The notes under the pieces are model-generated. The model was not told where the DNA came from and searched no databases. It saw only the letters and a program-made list of their open reading frames with translations. The position numbers and the translations under genes are program-made. A stretch of DNA of 64,000 nt from Leptidea sinapis. Taxonomy: Eukaryota; Arthropoda; Insecta; Lepidoptera; Pieridae. Each line of letters begins with the position of its first letter. Position 1 is the first letter of the stretch. The stretch spans positions 6,882,001 through 6,946,000 of the forward strand of contig NC_066269.1 in assembly GCF_905404315.1 (NCBI RefSeq), in the 5' to 3' direction. Below are positions 32,888 through 45,173 of the stretch, piece after piece.

Positions 32888-33880
32888 CTTTCAAATTCAA
32901 ATTCAAAAACACTTTATTCATGTAGGTCACAGAAATGACACTTATGAATGTCAAAAAAAATATATAAAAATATTGTTTCTTATTGAATTTACCGCTACTT
33001 CGTAAAGGGTTGAGCTAATGAGAAGAAGTAGCAAGAAACTCATTGCCACTCTTTTAAGTCAAGATTTACATTTTAGTTGTCTTACAAATCATTTCAATTA
33101 CAATATATGCAAAGTGACGCAACAAAAATACTCAAATGTCAAAAACTTAAAGGCTTACATGAGTAAGTCAAAAAAAGAAAAAAAAGTAAATTAATACTTA
33201 TAAACACAAGAGTTATTGAGTATAGTAGATGCATCAATCCACACACACCGTAAATAAATAGAGGCATTATGTGCGCATTTCATAAAATAAAATATATAAT
33301 AACTTTACGGTAACAAGATCATCCAGCCCCCACGAGTAGCACCCGTTCACGAGCATGACGCATGGACCAGCCATCGCCTCCCTCGACCATATTTTAGGGA
33401 AGGGAACGACCCGCCCCACGTCACCGCCACAAGCAGAGGCATTTAAGCGAGCATGACGATACCTGTCACGAGAAATCTACCGAATAACAAAACAATTCAA
33501 GTTCATCTACATATTATGCAAATACTTACTAAATGCCTCTACTTACAATTTTGTTTCAAATTACATAACTCATGATAATGATTATTAAAATTGATTAAAA
33601 AACATGAAAAAATATTAATATTTAAATTATATAACTATAATGACATTTATCAAACTAAGACAGACATGTAACAGCCCAGCAGCTCAGTCCCAAGGGTTCT
33701 TTAGATCCAGATATTCAGATATTTTATAGTACCCTTTTGTATACAACTTTTTCTTTAGCGCTGATTTATATTCATTTAAAGGTAAGTTCTGAATGTCAAT
33801 AAGGGACCTTATTATAAAAACGTATACACAGACCTCTGAATGAATTTGTGACTTTTTGGAGTTGACTTACATGAACAGCA
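32888..33880 (-). pseudogene. LINE 3' part with RT C-terminus, family D
   Basis: Minus-strand element. Tail at 32888-32930 (complement ACATGAATAAAGTGTTTTTGAATTTG), long 3' UTR (AAGAGTGGCAATGAGTTTCTTGC etc.), then decayed coding at about 33690-33850 reading RGLCIRFYNKVP, and after a shift LPLNEYKSALKKKLYTKGYYKISEYLDLKNPWD with stop. Non-LTR RT C-terminus by comparison with the 31.9 and 22.0 kb copies. Confidence 0.65.
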
Positions 33881-34044
33881 AGCCTATTCTAGTATTGACA
33901 TTATGAGTGTCACTAATTTTTTTAAACGTATTTTTTTTTGTAAACTTTAAAAAATAACAAATTGGAGTAACTTTCCGTTGCGTTTTTAAATAAGACAGAC
34001 TAAGTAACTATTCATTGCCGCCCCTCTAGCAGCCATATATTTTA

Positions 34045-34600
34045 AATTTTGAATGATATCTTTGCTGTACTTAAGGCGAGAGAAAATGTGTTAATCTGCA
34101 TCTCCACTATCTATCTATCAAATAAGTTTCACCACAAACACTTCAGTAGTTTCATACAATTCTTAATAATTCAAGAAACTTTGATATTGTGTAGGAGTAT
34201 ATTTATTTACATATTCTCTTTTATGTTAAATGTTAATTAACATATAAATTTAGTTTGCCCGCCTCTGTTCTCTGTTGTGTAGTAATTTGAAAGAGTAATG
34301 TTATCTATTGGTAGAATCTGAACTTGATTTATTGTTGATTTGGTCGCTTCGATGTAATGCCAAACCGCTAAATTCTATAGTTTATGATAGCAACCTAGCT
34401 ATTAGCAAACCTTGGGATTAGATTATAATTTATAATAATAACATGTTATAATTATTATAGATATAACATTTGAATTTTTTTATAGAGTACTTCGTAGCTA
34501 TTATCTACTTCAAAATCTTTTTCTTAATAAATGTTGTACTAAAATATATCTACATTTGTACTTGGGTCTTTTCGTCTGTTTGCGATAAACTCAATGAGGA
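34045..34600. other. AT-rich spacer
   Basis: No gene or clear repeat. Confidence 0.4.
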
Positions 34601-34624
34601 AGGCTTAAGTGTTTCTTCTTCTTC

Positions 34625-35060
34625 GTCGGATTACTCTTGACAAAGCAGTCGTGATCACGTCGAACGACGAACGATTCTACGCCAGTTATCCCTGGCTGTT
34701 GCTTCTCTGGCACATGTGTTAAGGGGAGTATTGGTTAGGGCTTTGATCTGGTCTGTCCAGCGCATGGGGGAGCGTCCTCTTGACTGCCGTTGACCCTTCC
34801 CTGAACAACAAGTCTCTCTATGGCATGCTCTCCACGTCGCGTGATATGTCCGAAGTATCTGAGGACACGGGCTCTGACTATAGATGAAAGCCTTTCTTTC
34901 ACCTTGAGCTCTTCAAGTATCGAGACGTTTGTGCAGCGTTGTGTCCAAGATACTCGTAGCATTCGTCTCCATCACAACATTTCTAGTGCGTCAATCCTTT
35001 GTCTCTCTCGTTCTTTGACTGTCCATGTTTCGGCATCATATAGTTTAAAGTGTTAAGGTT
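34625..35060 (-). pseudogene. RTE-type retrotransposon C-terminal remnant
   Basis: The minus strand reads AETWTVKERERQRIDALEM, LRVSWTQRCTNVSILEEL, RVLRYFGHITRRGEHAIERL, then after a shift MRWTDQIKAL and CAREATARDNWRRIVRR. This is the standard post-RT region of RTE-clade elements (WYGHVxR, RWxDxI, AxDRxxWRxIV). Confidence 0.75.
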
Positions 35061-35067
35061 TTGTACA

Positions 35068-35640
35068 TAAAAGTCGCTGAGGAAATGCTAGAACGAGTCA
35101 ATTCCGACCCAAAAATCATGAAACACATTTTTACGGCTTACGAACAGTTACGAATTTAACACGAGGAAACTAATTAACAAGCTTCGAAGTAGCGCCCTTC
35201 AACTGAATAGAAACAGAAAGGACCATGTCAAAACTGATTAAAAGTCAAAGTCATGTTTTGCGCTGGGAATTCTTACCTGAAGGTAAAACGGTGAGTAAAG
35301 TATATTATTATTTGAGCGTGATGCGGAGTTTATGAGACATAAATTCGTCGAAAAAGGTCATAAATACCATAGAGCAACTACCACCTTATTCACCAGATAT
35401 GACTCCAGCCGACTTCATTCTTTTTCCTAAACTCAAATTACCACTTGTGGCACCCGTTTTCATTCGGTAGACGACATAAAAGAGAATTCGCGGCTTTGGC
35501 CAATCTAAAATATGGAAAAAGTGTTTATTATTCGTTGGAGTAAATGTATTGTTTATGAAGAAGCATAGCAAACTTAAGGCGACACTAAATGCCAGCGACC
35601 TTGAGCGATATGAGTTCACCGCTGCCGGCCCGCCATCTAT
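35068..35640 (+). pseudogene. mariner-type transposase remnant
   Basis: The plus strand shows AEEMLERVNSDPKIMKHIFTAYE at the start, EFLPEGKTVSK-like wording near 35265, and QLPPYSPDMTPADFILFPKLKLP-like wording near 35370-35450. These match the order of mariner transposases (first DDE region, then the YSPDLAPADF block with the last catalytic acidic residue). Many stops and shifts. No TIRs identified. Confidence 0.65.
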
Positions 35641-35739
35641 GTAACAAAGCCAATATTTTCAAAATTCTTACGTGGAAAACAGTTTATATGCTTACAATCC
35701 TCGTTATTCACTACTAATCTGAATAAATGAACCTACACA

Positions 35740-35930
35740 AAAAAGTACAAGCTATAAGAATAACTTTTATGAGACAAGTACCAAAAAATGCGTCACGCCA
35801 TGTCAAAGAACTTGTTTAACTTCAAAGAAAAGTGGTAGTTCAAAAAGGATCGGCAGTGCTAACTATAACCAACAGCAAGCATTAGCAACCTACAAATAAG
35901 ACTTAAGGATATGTGTAACAGGATAACGTA
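35740..35930 (+). repeat. Dispersed repeat, family I
   Basis: ACAAGCTATAAGAATAAC, CGTCACGCCATGTCAAAG, CTATAACCAACAGCAAGCATT and AAATAAGACTTAAGG recur in reverse at 53400-53580. Unclassified, probably LINE-derived. Confidence 0.5.
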
Positions 35931-36383
35931 GTGTTCATTGCTCGAAATGCTATACTTTCACCACAAAACTTGTCTAAAAACACTATGTTTGCGTGTTTTC
36001 TGCTTACTCTTCGCTTTAATGAATAACTAACATTTTGTGTATTAATGACCTTATACCGGCAGTTTTTTGGCAGATAAGTATTTTGCCGTAATTTCACAAA
36101 TATAATAAGTAAGTAAATAGCGTAAGTACCCAAGTATAGTTAAGGGTTAAGGGTCAAGCAGTGCTCGTGCCTATCAATACTAATTTAAGTATTACACCTG
36201 CTTAACTAGTTATCGATCTGTGATCTTTTATTTATAACGTTAACTTATTTTAGAACGGATTAACATAAATTCTTTCAATCAACAGTTTTACCTTATTTGG
36301 GAAAAATTATGACGATCTATGTGTAAATGTTAATTTACATATAGACATCAAGTATACACTATGCATAATATAAACGTGAATTA

Positions 36384-36389
36384 TTTATT
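36384..36389 (-). terminator. Likely poly(A) signal of the third cuticular gene, beyond a MITE
   Basis: First minus-strand AATAAA after the stop at 37010, 621 bp away. Removing the 459 bp of MITE plus one TTA leaves about 162 bp, nearer the 90-120 bp of the other genes. Confidence 0.4.
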
Positions 36390-36503
36390 AGGCACTTCTG
36401 ATGTTGTACAAATTTCAAAGGTTAGGTAGCTAGTGGCAAATGAAAGACAAATTACATTTGAATTGAGCTTTATGTTATTAACACAATATTACGTTACAAA
36501 TTC

Positions 36504-36965
36504 TTAGGGCTATATTACACCGAGACACCACAGTGGTGTCCGTTAGCTACCAAACTAGACACAAGAGTCATGACGCGTCCGAGCTGGTTGCACCACCAAA
36601 TTGGTTGCGCAACCAATGGAATTACACTAGGTGAGTAACTCTCTATAGAGCTGTATACATAATGATGGTTGCGGTGACTGGTTGCGCCACCGTGGTGTCC
36701 GTAAGCTACCAAACTAGACACCAGTGTCATGACGCGTCCAAGCTGGTCGCGACAAATTGGTTGCGCCGAGACACCACAGTGGTGTCCTTTAGCTACCAAA
36801 CTAGACACTAGAGTCATGACGCGTCCGAGCTGGTTGCACCACCAAATTGGTTGCGCAACCAATGGAGTTTCACCAGGTGCGTAATTTTATATAGAGCTGT
36901 GTACATTATGATGGTAGCCGGGACTGGTTGCGCTACAGTGGTGTCCCCGTGAAATGTAGCCCTTA
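36504..36965. mobile_element. 456-bp PIF/Harbinger-type MITE with internal duplication
   Basis: Bounded by TTA at 36504-36506 and 36963-36965. Ends GGGCTATATTACACCGAGAC and, from the other side, GGGCTACATTTCACGGGGAC. Inside, a block of about 110 bp (ACACCACAGTGGTGTCC, GCTACCAAACTAGACAC, GTCATGACGCGTCC, GGTTGCACCACCAAATTGG) occurs at about 36523 and again at 36770, with a third partial version at about 36690. Rich in short palindromes. Confidence 0.8.
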
Positions 36966-37009
36966 ATGAATGACTCATTCATACAAACAATATCTAAATT
37001 GAAGTTAAT

Positions 37010-40000
37010 CTAGCACCACGGGTCACTTGTTTGGTACGCGTTGGTGTTGTATTGCCAGTTGTTGAGCGGAATCGCTTGTTCCACGCGCTGAGTGTACACG
37101 GGACGGATCTGTTGGCTGTACAAAGGTTGAACCTGTTGTGTGTAAAAGGGCTGGGCCTGTTGTGTATAGAAGGGTTGAGCCTGTTGTGTGTACAAGGACT
37201 GCGCCTGCTGTGTGTACAAGGGCTGCACGTTCTGTGTGTACAAAGGCTGCACGTTCTGTGTGTACAAGGGCTGCACGTTGTGATTGTACACGGGTTGGAT
37301 ATTCTGAGTGTACACGGGCTCTACGTGTTGCGTGTACACGGGTTCCCGTTCGTAGTTGTACGTTTGTGGAAGGTTGTACACGGCTGGCTGGTGCACCACT
37401 TGTGGAGATTGCCATTGCTGAAAAAAAAAAAAAAAAAAAGTATTAACACTGCATACTATAAAACAAAGTCTGTCTGTCTATCTGTTCGCGACAAAAACTA
37501 CTGCACCGATTTTCATGCTGTTTTCACCAAAGATAGCGTGGTTCTCGAGGAAGGTCATGTTTTTTTATACATGTTTGTAAAAATTAACGATATTTGTTTG
37601 AGGTGTCGGAAAAAATGAGCCGTCTGGGACTGGGAGTTTCAGATAGTATCCATATTCGATCGTGTTAAACTGTATAGATGTAAATTATCGTTTTGGATAC
37701 ATCAACCTTTAGAGCTTGAACTCATTGTTTGTGTAAGGGTGCCTCGTAAACATGATGGTCGTGATTACTGTCATAAGGGCGCCGTAGCTAGTGACGTTAC
37801 TGGGCAAATGAGACTTAACATCTTATGTCTCAAGGTGACGAACGCAATTGTAGTGTCGCTCAGAATTTTTGGGTTTTTTCAAGAATCCTGAGCTGCACTG
37901 CAATGTAATGGGCAGGGCGCATCAATTACCATCAGCTGAACGTGCTACTCGTCTCGTCCCTTATTTCCATAAAAAAAATAACTTAAAGTAACTTTACATA
38001 ACGTTGATTATATAATAATATAATAATTTATATAATTTTACACGTTGCACTTAATTTGATGGTAATGATGTACAGGTACTGACCGTGGTGGCGAGGGGTT
38101 GCACCGCGATCTGCTGCGGCTGATAGAGGTTGGAGACCTGCGAGGTGGAGTGCACGTCTGTGGAACGGTAGTCCGTCTGGTGAAGGCTGTTGGACTGCAG
38201 CACGTTGGACTGCAGCAGGCCAGAGTCGTAGCTGCCGAAGCTACGCTTGGGGCGCTCCGTTACAGGTCCCGCCGCTACCACCGCAACTAAAGCCAGGATC
38301 ACCTGCCGTCATTCACACTCGATTATACTTCTCATTTAACACTGAGCTCATCAAAACTATGTTGAACCCTTTGATCAGCCAACGAAACTCTCTATGAAAA
38401 AAATTTTTAACAAAAAAGACGTGTGGCACTCGGGGACTGCCGCGGTAAAGCTATTGCATAGCATTTTTTATCAACTTATGCAATTATAATTATTTATTTA
38501 TTTTATTTATGCAGTATTTTTTTTTTTGATAAAAAAAAATTTAAAATAAAGCAAACGGGAAGTGAATAAAATTTAACTTGTAAGATTTGATAACAGACAG
38601 ACAACGGGACAGGTGAAATTAAAAAAAAAATGCTTGACATAATAATATAAATTAAAAAAATAAAGAAATTAAAAAAAAATCAACACGTACCCCAGGCTCG
38701 AACCTGAGACCTTCTCCACAAAAAGACAAATATCTATATAGATTTAATAAATAAGTGTTAGGCTATTTTCGTTACGGAATTTCTGGATTCGGTCTCCACG
38801 CTCAAGGCCCGCGATAGAAGCTATGCAATAGCTTAAAAACAAGCAAATTCAAAAACACTATTCCAAAACAGTATATATAATATGCAATAAAAAGTATGTA
38901 AATAATTGTGTATTCTTACGACCGTTTTCAGTAACGCACCTAACTCTTGTTACGGATACATTGCTGTCACCGTTTAATGACAAGATCTTATCTATCCATA
39001 GTTATGTCCAATATACTTATAGTCCAATGCTTTATGTTGATAGGTTATTGCAATGTAAGTAAGCGTAAAGGGATAGAATTGTCTATCTCTAGTAAGTTAA
39101 ACTAAGGATTTGATAGGCTATTGAGAACGGCCGTTAGACAATCTAATTAATTAATCTAATTCTAGTTATGATAATTGTTATTTTTGGAATCGGTGTCCTC
39201 CCGCCATGTCCCCGCTCTCGCCCTCCTCACGTCGTGCGTGCGACTCAAGCACATCTCACCTACAACTATGTATGTAGTCCAAAAATAACAATAATCGTAA
39301 CTAGAATTTGATTAATTAATTAGATTGTCTGAGAGTACGCCACACGGGACCACATGGGAAGCACCAGCTTTCAAATAAAAAAAGAATGATCAAAATCGGT
39401 TCACCCAGTTGAAAGTTCTGAGGTAACAAACATAAAAAGTCTATCCTCGGTTAAAAAAACGATTCGCTCGATTGCATGAAACGTGCAGTCATTGATAGAT
39501 TGACAGATGACGGCTATAATCTTGTAAAAAACGGAGATAGCCGAAATCCACTAAGTTTTAAGCAAAATTTCGCCTTCAAACTTAGCTGGATTATACTTCG
39601 TCGCCAATCGCCTTACTGTCATTATTTCAATTTTAAACTTATGTCATATCACTTCACGTTTCATACTAAACTAAATTTCAATTTTTACGTAGGCAGCCCC
39701 GCCTCTTATTACGTAGTATTTACATCTTCTTCGCCTTTGATAATTTAGTACATCTATATAGTGCCTCTTGCTGCTACAAAACCGATGAAAACAGGCAAGG
39801 TTTATTACGTTAGTGTGCGTGACAAGCTATGTCTTACACTTGCGATTTGTACGTCACTTTGTGTTAGTGTGCGTGCATTTATCAAAATAGAGGTTAACAG
39901 TTAACCTCTATTTTTTTCGACGTGTTCACAGCGTTCACAGTCTATCTAGACGCATAAATGATCTAAGGTTGAACCAAACGATGGATAACAAATCAACACA

Positions 40001-42101
40001 ACCATTTACATAAAATTATAGAATAGTATAGAGTTGAAATATATTTATTTACCATAGGGAGTGACAATAACATCATATATTGCAACAACACATGGCAAAC
40101 GTCATGAAGCTACATCAGTTTGTAATGGGCTTTGACATGGGGAGAAACTCCCAGCCCATTTCTTAAATCATACAGTAACATAATTGCTAAGATTACGTAA
40201 TATCTTCTAATATATAAAATTCTCGTGTCATGGTGTTAAACTTTGAACTCCTCCGAAACGGCTTGACCGATTCTCATGAAATTTTGAGTGCATATTGGGT
40301 AGGTCTGAAAATCGGACAACATCTATTTTTCATCCCCCTTAATGTTAAGGGTGTTAAGGTAACACGAATTTTTTTTGACATTTTTTTGACATTTTTTTTT
40401 AAATTTGTTTGATTATTTTTTATATTTTTATGAGTCAGCATTAAAAAATACATACAACTTCAAATTTTCACCCATTTACGATCAACAGTTAGTTTTGTAT
40501 CGTGATTTTAATATCGGCAATACAACGTTTGCTGGGTCATCTAGTAAAACTATATAATTTTTGGTGGTCTGCGCAAATCCATGTAGGTATAATATAGGTA
40601 TATTCGTATATTGACCGCCTAGTACCTTTATCCGCAAAAAGTTGGCATTAATAAGTTCGTGTAATTGATATATTATTAATAATTGTACACGTTGTCACCA
40701 GCACCCCAATGAGTTGTAGAAAAAAGTGCGCCCAAAAGAGGCTGTTACCATTGCTTATTTTTTTATTACATATTATTTTAGTTATTTATGCAACCGTTGT
40801 GTAATAAAATATTAAAACACGAATGTGGATTTATAATAATATCACATGAGTGTTTTAATACCTAATTACCAACAGTAATTGCATACAAGACTTTATCTTC
40901 ACCCAGAATATGAATCCTCTAAAAGATTCTGGAACAGTTAGCTTACTGCTACCATTAATACACCAGTCCTAATAGTAACCTAATATTATTAATTGCTGAT
41001 TATATACAAATAAACTAAGTATTAATGAAACAATTATTTATTTTAGTAGTAATAGTATTTTGAATAGTGCAATAATTAAAATTCACTCGAATATTAATTA
41101 TTTACTCGAATATTGATTCAGCGTTTAAAATGAATCGCTCATTTTTTTTTGTAAACAATACAATAAAAATATTGAAGAAAAATGGCGGGGATTCGAATAA
41201 CCTACTTTTTTTACGGCGCGCGACGCCCTGGTAGTGAGGAACGCGCGTAAACGAAAATGTTCTTTTTTTGAAATTCATACAGATACCACGCATCGAGCAA
41301 TAAGAATGTAGCTGTCTGTTAAAACTCTTGCGCATGAAGGGATCGAAAAAAAAACATAGGAGTGTTGTTATGAAATTCAGTACAACATTACAACACTCGT
41401 TTGGATGATGTAATGGTTATTAGAACATTGTTATATTACTATTGACTTTACTCAGTGATTAGCTTACTTGATAGTTTACTTGAATGTGGTGAAAGAGGGC
41501 CTAAGTGTTTTAATGTTGGCAATAAGCTAACTGTTTCAGAATCTTTAATATAGGCTTTAAAGCATGGGTGAAGATAAACATATATAATGAATGGCCAAAC
41601 TAATAATCGGTAATATTCTACAACTACTATAACTTTGAACCAATATAGATCGTTGTACTGGTTCCAGTATCATGTATAGAAAATTGAAACAGTAATTATT
41701 TTAGTTAGTATAATAATTTGCCATTGAGAGTGTAACATAATATTAAAGTATTGATTGCAAACTAGTGCCTAAATAAATTTTAATTAAGTCTATTTAAAGT
41801 GTAACTTAAACACAGTTTTGTCCACAGAATAGGTATCTCTTTAATTTATTCTGTGGTTTTGTGAAAGTTTTCCATAGCCCAAATGTAAAGGCCACTCAAA
41901 GCACATAGTTTTATGCTGTTACTATGCTAATAATAGAAAATAAACGTACATTCAACAGATTAATATATAAAACCACTTATACTTATCTGATTATTTTGAT
42001 TTACAATACATTACAACGCTTTATTGATCTAGTTTTCGCCTGTGAGAAAATGAAATATAACGCCTGCAGCAAATCAACGAGCAACTTACCAAAACCTTCA
42101 T
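37010..42101 (-). CDS. Cuticular-like protein with QPLYTQNV octapeptide repeats, three exons
   Basis: Exon 1 is 42090-42101 (MKVL, donor GTAAGT). Exon 2 is 38084-38302 (acceptor CCTGCCGTCAT complement, i.e. GGCAG; donor GTCAGT). Exon 3 is 37010-37417 (poly-pyrimidine acceptor TTTTTCAG; stop TAG). All junctions are phase 0; the product is 212 aa. Residues 1-16 (MKVLVILALVAVVAAG) are a signal peptide, with Lys-Arg at 23-24. Exon 2 is Ser/Gln/Asn-rich (LLQSNVLQSNSLHQ, VSNLYQPQQIAVQP). Exon 3 has about ten eight-residue units (QNVQPLYT, QQAQPFYT, QQVQPLYS), a 24-bp DNA repeat at about 37070-37340, and ends DPWC. Low complexity, Tyr/Gln-rich and secreted; cuticle or other extracellular structural role is inferred. 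Open frames on the other strand over the repeat are shadows. The 3.8-kb first intron and 0.66-kb second intron contain repeats. Confidence 0.82.
37452..37610 (+). mobile_element. Helitron-like 5' fragment (in intron 2)
   Basis: ACTATAAAACAAAGTCTGTCTGTC then TGTTCGCGACAAAAACTACTGCACCGATTTTCATGC; this resembles the start of the lepidopteran Helitron-like repeats. A shorter relative is at 51413-51470. Confidence 0.5.
37670..37770 (-). mobile_element. LINE 3' UTR fragment, family C (in intron 2)
   Basis: GGATACATCAACCTTTAGAGCTTGAACTCATTG, then ACATGATGGTCGTGATTACTGTCA, as at 56570-56640. Confidence 0.5.
37773..37979 (+). mobile_element. SINE-like repeat, family A, 5'-truncated (in intron 2)
   Basis: Starts at GGGCGCCGTAGCTAGTGACG and runs to the TTATTTCCATAAAAAAA end. 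Confidence 0.75.
38560..38860. other. Possible SINE remnant with tRNA B-box-like sequence
   Basis: The minus strand of about 38690-38715 reads GTCTCAGGTTCGAGCCTGGGG, a B-box-like match in AT-rich surroundings. No A box found; not a tRNA gene. Confidence 0.25.
39345..39440 (-). repeat. Dispersed repeat, family F (in intron 1)
   Basis: GGGACCACATGGGAAGCACCAGCTTTCAAAT and CACCCAGTTGAAAGTTCTGAGGTAACA match the complement of 19130-19225. Confidence 0.55.
39737..39967 (-). mobile_element. MITE-like repeat, family B (in intron 1)
   Basis: Nearly full antisense copy: TGATAATTTAGTACATCTATATAG left end, AAAACAGGCAAGGTTTATTACG, TGTGTTAGTGTGCGTGC core, and CTAGACGCATAAATGATCTAAGG right end. Confidence 0.65.
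40206..40544 (+). mobile_element. Non-autonomous Helitron-like element (in intron 1)
   Basis: TCTAATATATAAAATTCTCGTG start; CAACGTTTGCTGGGTCATCTAG end. The intact counterpart of the split copy at 26277-26748. Confidence 0.75.
40560..42080. other. Remainder of intron 1, third cuticular gene
   Basis: AT-rich; no further gene or repeat recognised. Short open frames on either strand are unsupported. Confidence 0.45.
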
Positions 42102-42186
42102 TTTGCTACTCCTGATGGGCAGGCCACTATCAACTAACACCGAGATATGCTTGGAGGTAATGCGGTGACGAAATGAGACCGGTCAT

Positions 42187-42195
42187 TTATATATA
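42187..42195 (-). promoter_or_regulatory. TATA box of the third cuticular gene
   Basis: TATATATAA on the minus strand, 86-94 bp upstream of the ATG at 42101. Confidence 0.6.
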
Positions 42196-42229
42196 GATAG
42201 GTCAGGATATAAATAATAATTATTTACCG

Positions 42230-43135
42230 CGCCGCCGAACAGGATCTGGCGCGTATGGCTTAGCTAGAACTAAATTTAAGAAAAGTGGGTACTTATTTTA
42301 GGGTTCCAATTAAGTAGAAATATATCGTTTTCGAACTGATATGAATACTTTTTATAAAATTTATAGAATATCGTTCGTTAGATTAAGATAACTTACAAGA
42401 TGATAATCAATCACTCTTGAATTGCCTATTTTTGTAAGATTTTATAATGTAATCCGTACTGACTTCAGTTAGTCAGGATATATTACAAAGAAAATTGGTA
42501 CGAAACATACTTAATCTATAACTAAGGCTTAGAAAAAAATATATCGCATTGTGGTAAAATCAATGTTGAAAAATTTAAATGGAGATTATACATTATTTTT
42601 AAATTTATTTTCAATACTACTGTCGACATTTGTACGTACATATCTTTACGAATAATAAAATTAGAACAACGTAAAAACTGTAACATGTTTATTTCTTCTA
42701 TTAAATAGGTAGTAAGCTTTTACATAGATATTTAATAACTAGTAATTAATGATTTTTTTTACCTGAAAACACCGTTCCGGGACCCATCACTCTCATTCCA
42801 TATTTTAGTTGTACATCATTGAAAGCAGCACTGGATGAATATCACCTGGATAAACCAGGCCGAAACATGTTTATTAAATATTTTGTTCCATGAAATATTT
42901 ATAATTGATACCTACGGAACTCATACACAATAAATTGTTGTTGTGGAAGTAGCTAGCTGTGTTTAATTTATATGAAGAATGTCGTTTATTTAAAATGATC
43001 AAGTGATCGTGCGGTGAGAGCTCGGACGTGCGAAATAACATAAGACCAGTCGGTCGGGATTACCCAATGTCATGTGTTTATAACTCTATGAATATTGATA
43101 TTATGTTTCATCATTATCAATCACTAATATATATA
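42230..43135. other. AT-rich spacer upstream of the third cuticular gene
   Basis: No gene or recurring repeat recognised. Confidence 0.4.
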
Positions 43136-43139
43136 TTTT

Positions 43140-43322
43140 TTTATGAAAATACTGGACGAGACGAGCAGGACGTTCAGATGATGGTAATTGATTCGCCCTG
43201 CGGTGCAACAATGCGGTGCCGCTCAGAATTCTTGAAAAGCCCAAAAATTATGAGAGGCACTACAATATTGCGCTCGTCACCTTGAGACATAAGATGTTAA
43301 GTCTCATTTGCCCAGTAATTTC
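43140..43322 (-). mobile_element. SINE-like repeat, family A, truncated (antisense)
   Basis: TTATGAAAATACTGGACGAGACGAG to CCCAGTAATTTCACTAGCTTT; the outer half is missing. Confidence 0.7.
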
Positions 43323-43566
43323 ACTAGCTTTAAGACAGACGTTTTAAATAAAAAATCAATAAAATAAATTTCGTTTATTTCAAAGATTGCATATACATTT
43401 AATGGTTGAGACTTCTCAGTCAGTTGTCTTAGGACACTTTTATTGGGAATATATCGCAACTTTTTTAGCGGATACATAATATTTGATAAACAATATAGAA
43501 ATAAACAAAAATGATTAAAAACCAAATTTTACAATTATCTAACTATTCAAACACATCTGAAAACTG

Positions 43567-43635
43567 AGTGTGTGTGGGTATGTGTGTGTGTGTGGGTATG
43601 TGTGTGTGTGAGTGAGTGAGTGAGTGAATGTGTAC
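43567..43635. repeat. (GT)n/(GTGA)n microsatellite
   Basis: GTGTGTGGGTATGTGTGTGTG passing into GTGAGTGAGTGAG. Confidence 0.9.
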
Positions 43636-43639
43636 ATGT

Positions 43640-45170
43640 GGGCTTGAGATTAGACCTTTAATTGGGTTCCATCTTTAAACTGCGTACAAATACTCTCATA
43701 ATGTTGGTAAAGTCATAATTACATATTATTTGGAAACGTTTGAAAACATGTGACCTTTATCCGTAAACATGTGCCAGTCGGTAAGTACGTAGGTTTTCAT
43801 CGATTCCTGTTTGTAGAGAGGATGTTAAGATGTATCGACTCTTAATTATGATAAAATAATATTGATAATATCAATAAGGTAAAGTTTATTGACCGTTTTA
43901 TTCGAAATTCGTTTATCAAGTGAGCAACATCTGTAAGCGGTTAGACTGGTTTTCATTTGATTAAATATTTTTGACAAACTGAGACAAATTATGCCACATG
44001 TATGTACCTATCTACCTGTAATTATCACACTGTCGGCGTTAACTTTATGTGGAACCTATGACTACTATAATTTCGATTGCCCATATTGAATTAATATTTA
44101 AGAGTTCCTCGCCGATTACCATATAGGCCACTGAGTCTATTGCGTTTGCCGTTAGCTCGTATTAATCTGAAAATATGTTCACCTGTATCTAGACTATGTC
44201 AAACATATCATTCTCACGATGTATCTATAGACATATTTAGCACATCACATTTAAGACTGCTGTTCGGAAATTTCTGAATAATGTTAAATAGTATTTAAAT
44301 TAGTTTTAACTCTTAAGCTATAATCAACTTGATATATTATTTTGTTTCTTCATTTGCATGTTGTGGCACCTATATTCAGTGCACTTACAGTTTTTGTTTA
44401 GACATTTAGTAATATTACTAGTAGTTGCTCGTTGAATTCGCAACTAAAGGTTTTAACAGAATAAAATGTTTAAGTAGGAATAACAGAGAGAGTTGTCATA
44501 CTGTAACGTGCAGGGCAAGCCCGTCAGCCATAAAGCTTTCATAGCGATATCCCATTCTGCACGGACACTTGCCAAGAAAGTGAAGATATTAGTAGGAAGA
44601 TTACTTTTAGGGTAACTGTAAGTGTTTGTCCTTAAATAAAATAATTGCCATGCAGACTAGTAAATAAATTCATCTATGAACTGTAATAATTGTAAATACA
44701 TTGATTAAATTAAATAAAAACAGTGTGAGTGAAATGAGGTTAGATAAGTTGATGACCGCATTAATTAACGAACTCTCATTTTCTCACCTTTAAGATCAAC
44801 ATAGGTTTTGACTTTTAGCCACTGAGATTTGCAAATGAATATTATATGCATGAATTTCAAAAATACTAAATATGATTTTATACATCCTTAAAGTTATTAA
44901 ACTCATCAAATAATTGATAAGAATATTCTTATTGAATTTAAAAATAAATATTATTTTCGTTCAATAAAAACGCCATTTTGCGCAGGGTTTCTGTGACATG
45001 GGAGTCTAAGTTAACAATTTTTATTATACTGCGAAAACTACTGAAACGATCGGAATAATACTTGTACCATAAATTGCAACAAGTTTTAAAGAAGGTTTTT
45101 GTGCAACATATCATATGTTGATTTTAAGAAAAATTATGTAGTATGTTACTTCAAAAAAATGAAGGAATTC
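43640..45170. other. AT-rich spacer
   Basis: No gene recognised. A weak Helitron-like phrase (ACTGCGAAAACTACTGAAACGATCGGAATAATACTTG) is at about 45030-45066. Confidence 0.4.
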
Positions 45171-45173
45171 AAG

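Noticed and set aside
37023..37618. ORFs of 100-195 codons over the octapeptide repeat on both strands
   Set aside because: Frame shadows of the 24-bp repeat; only the minus frame joined to a signal-peptide exon makes a coherent protein.
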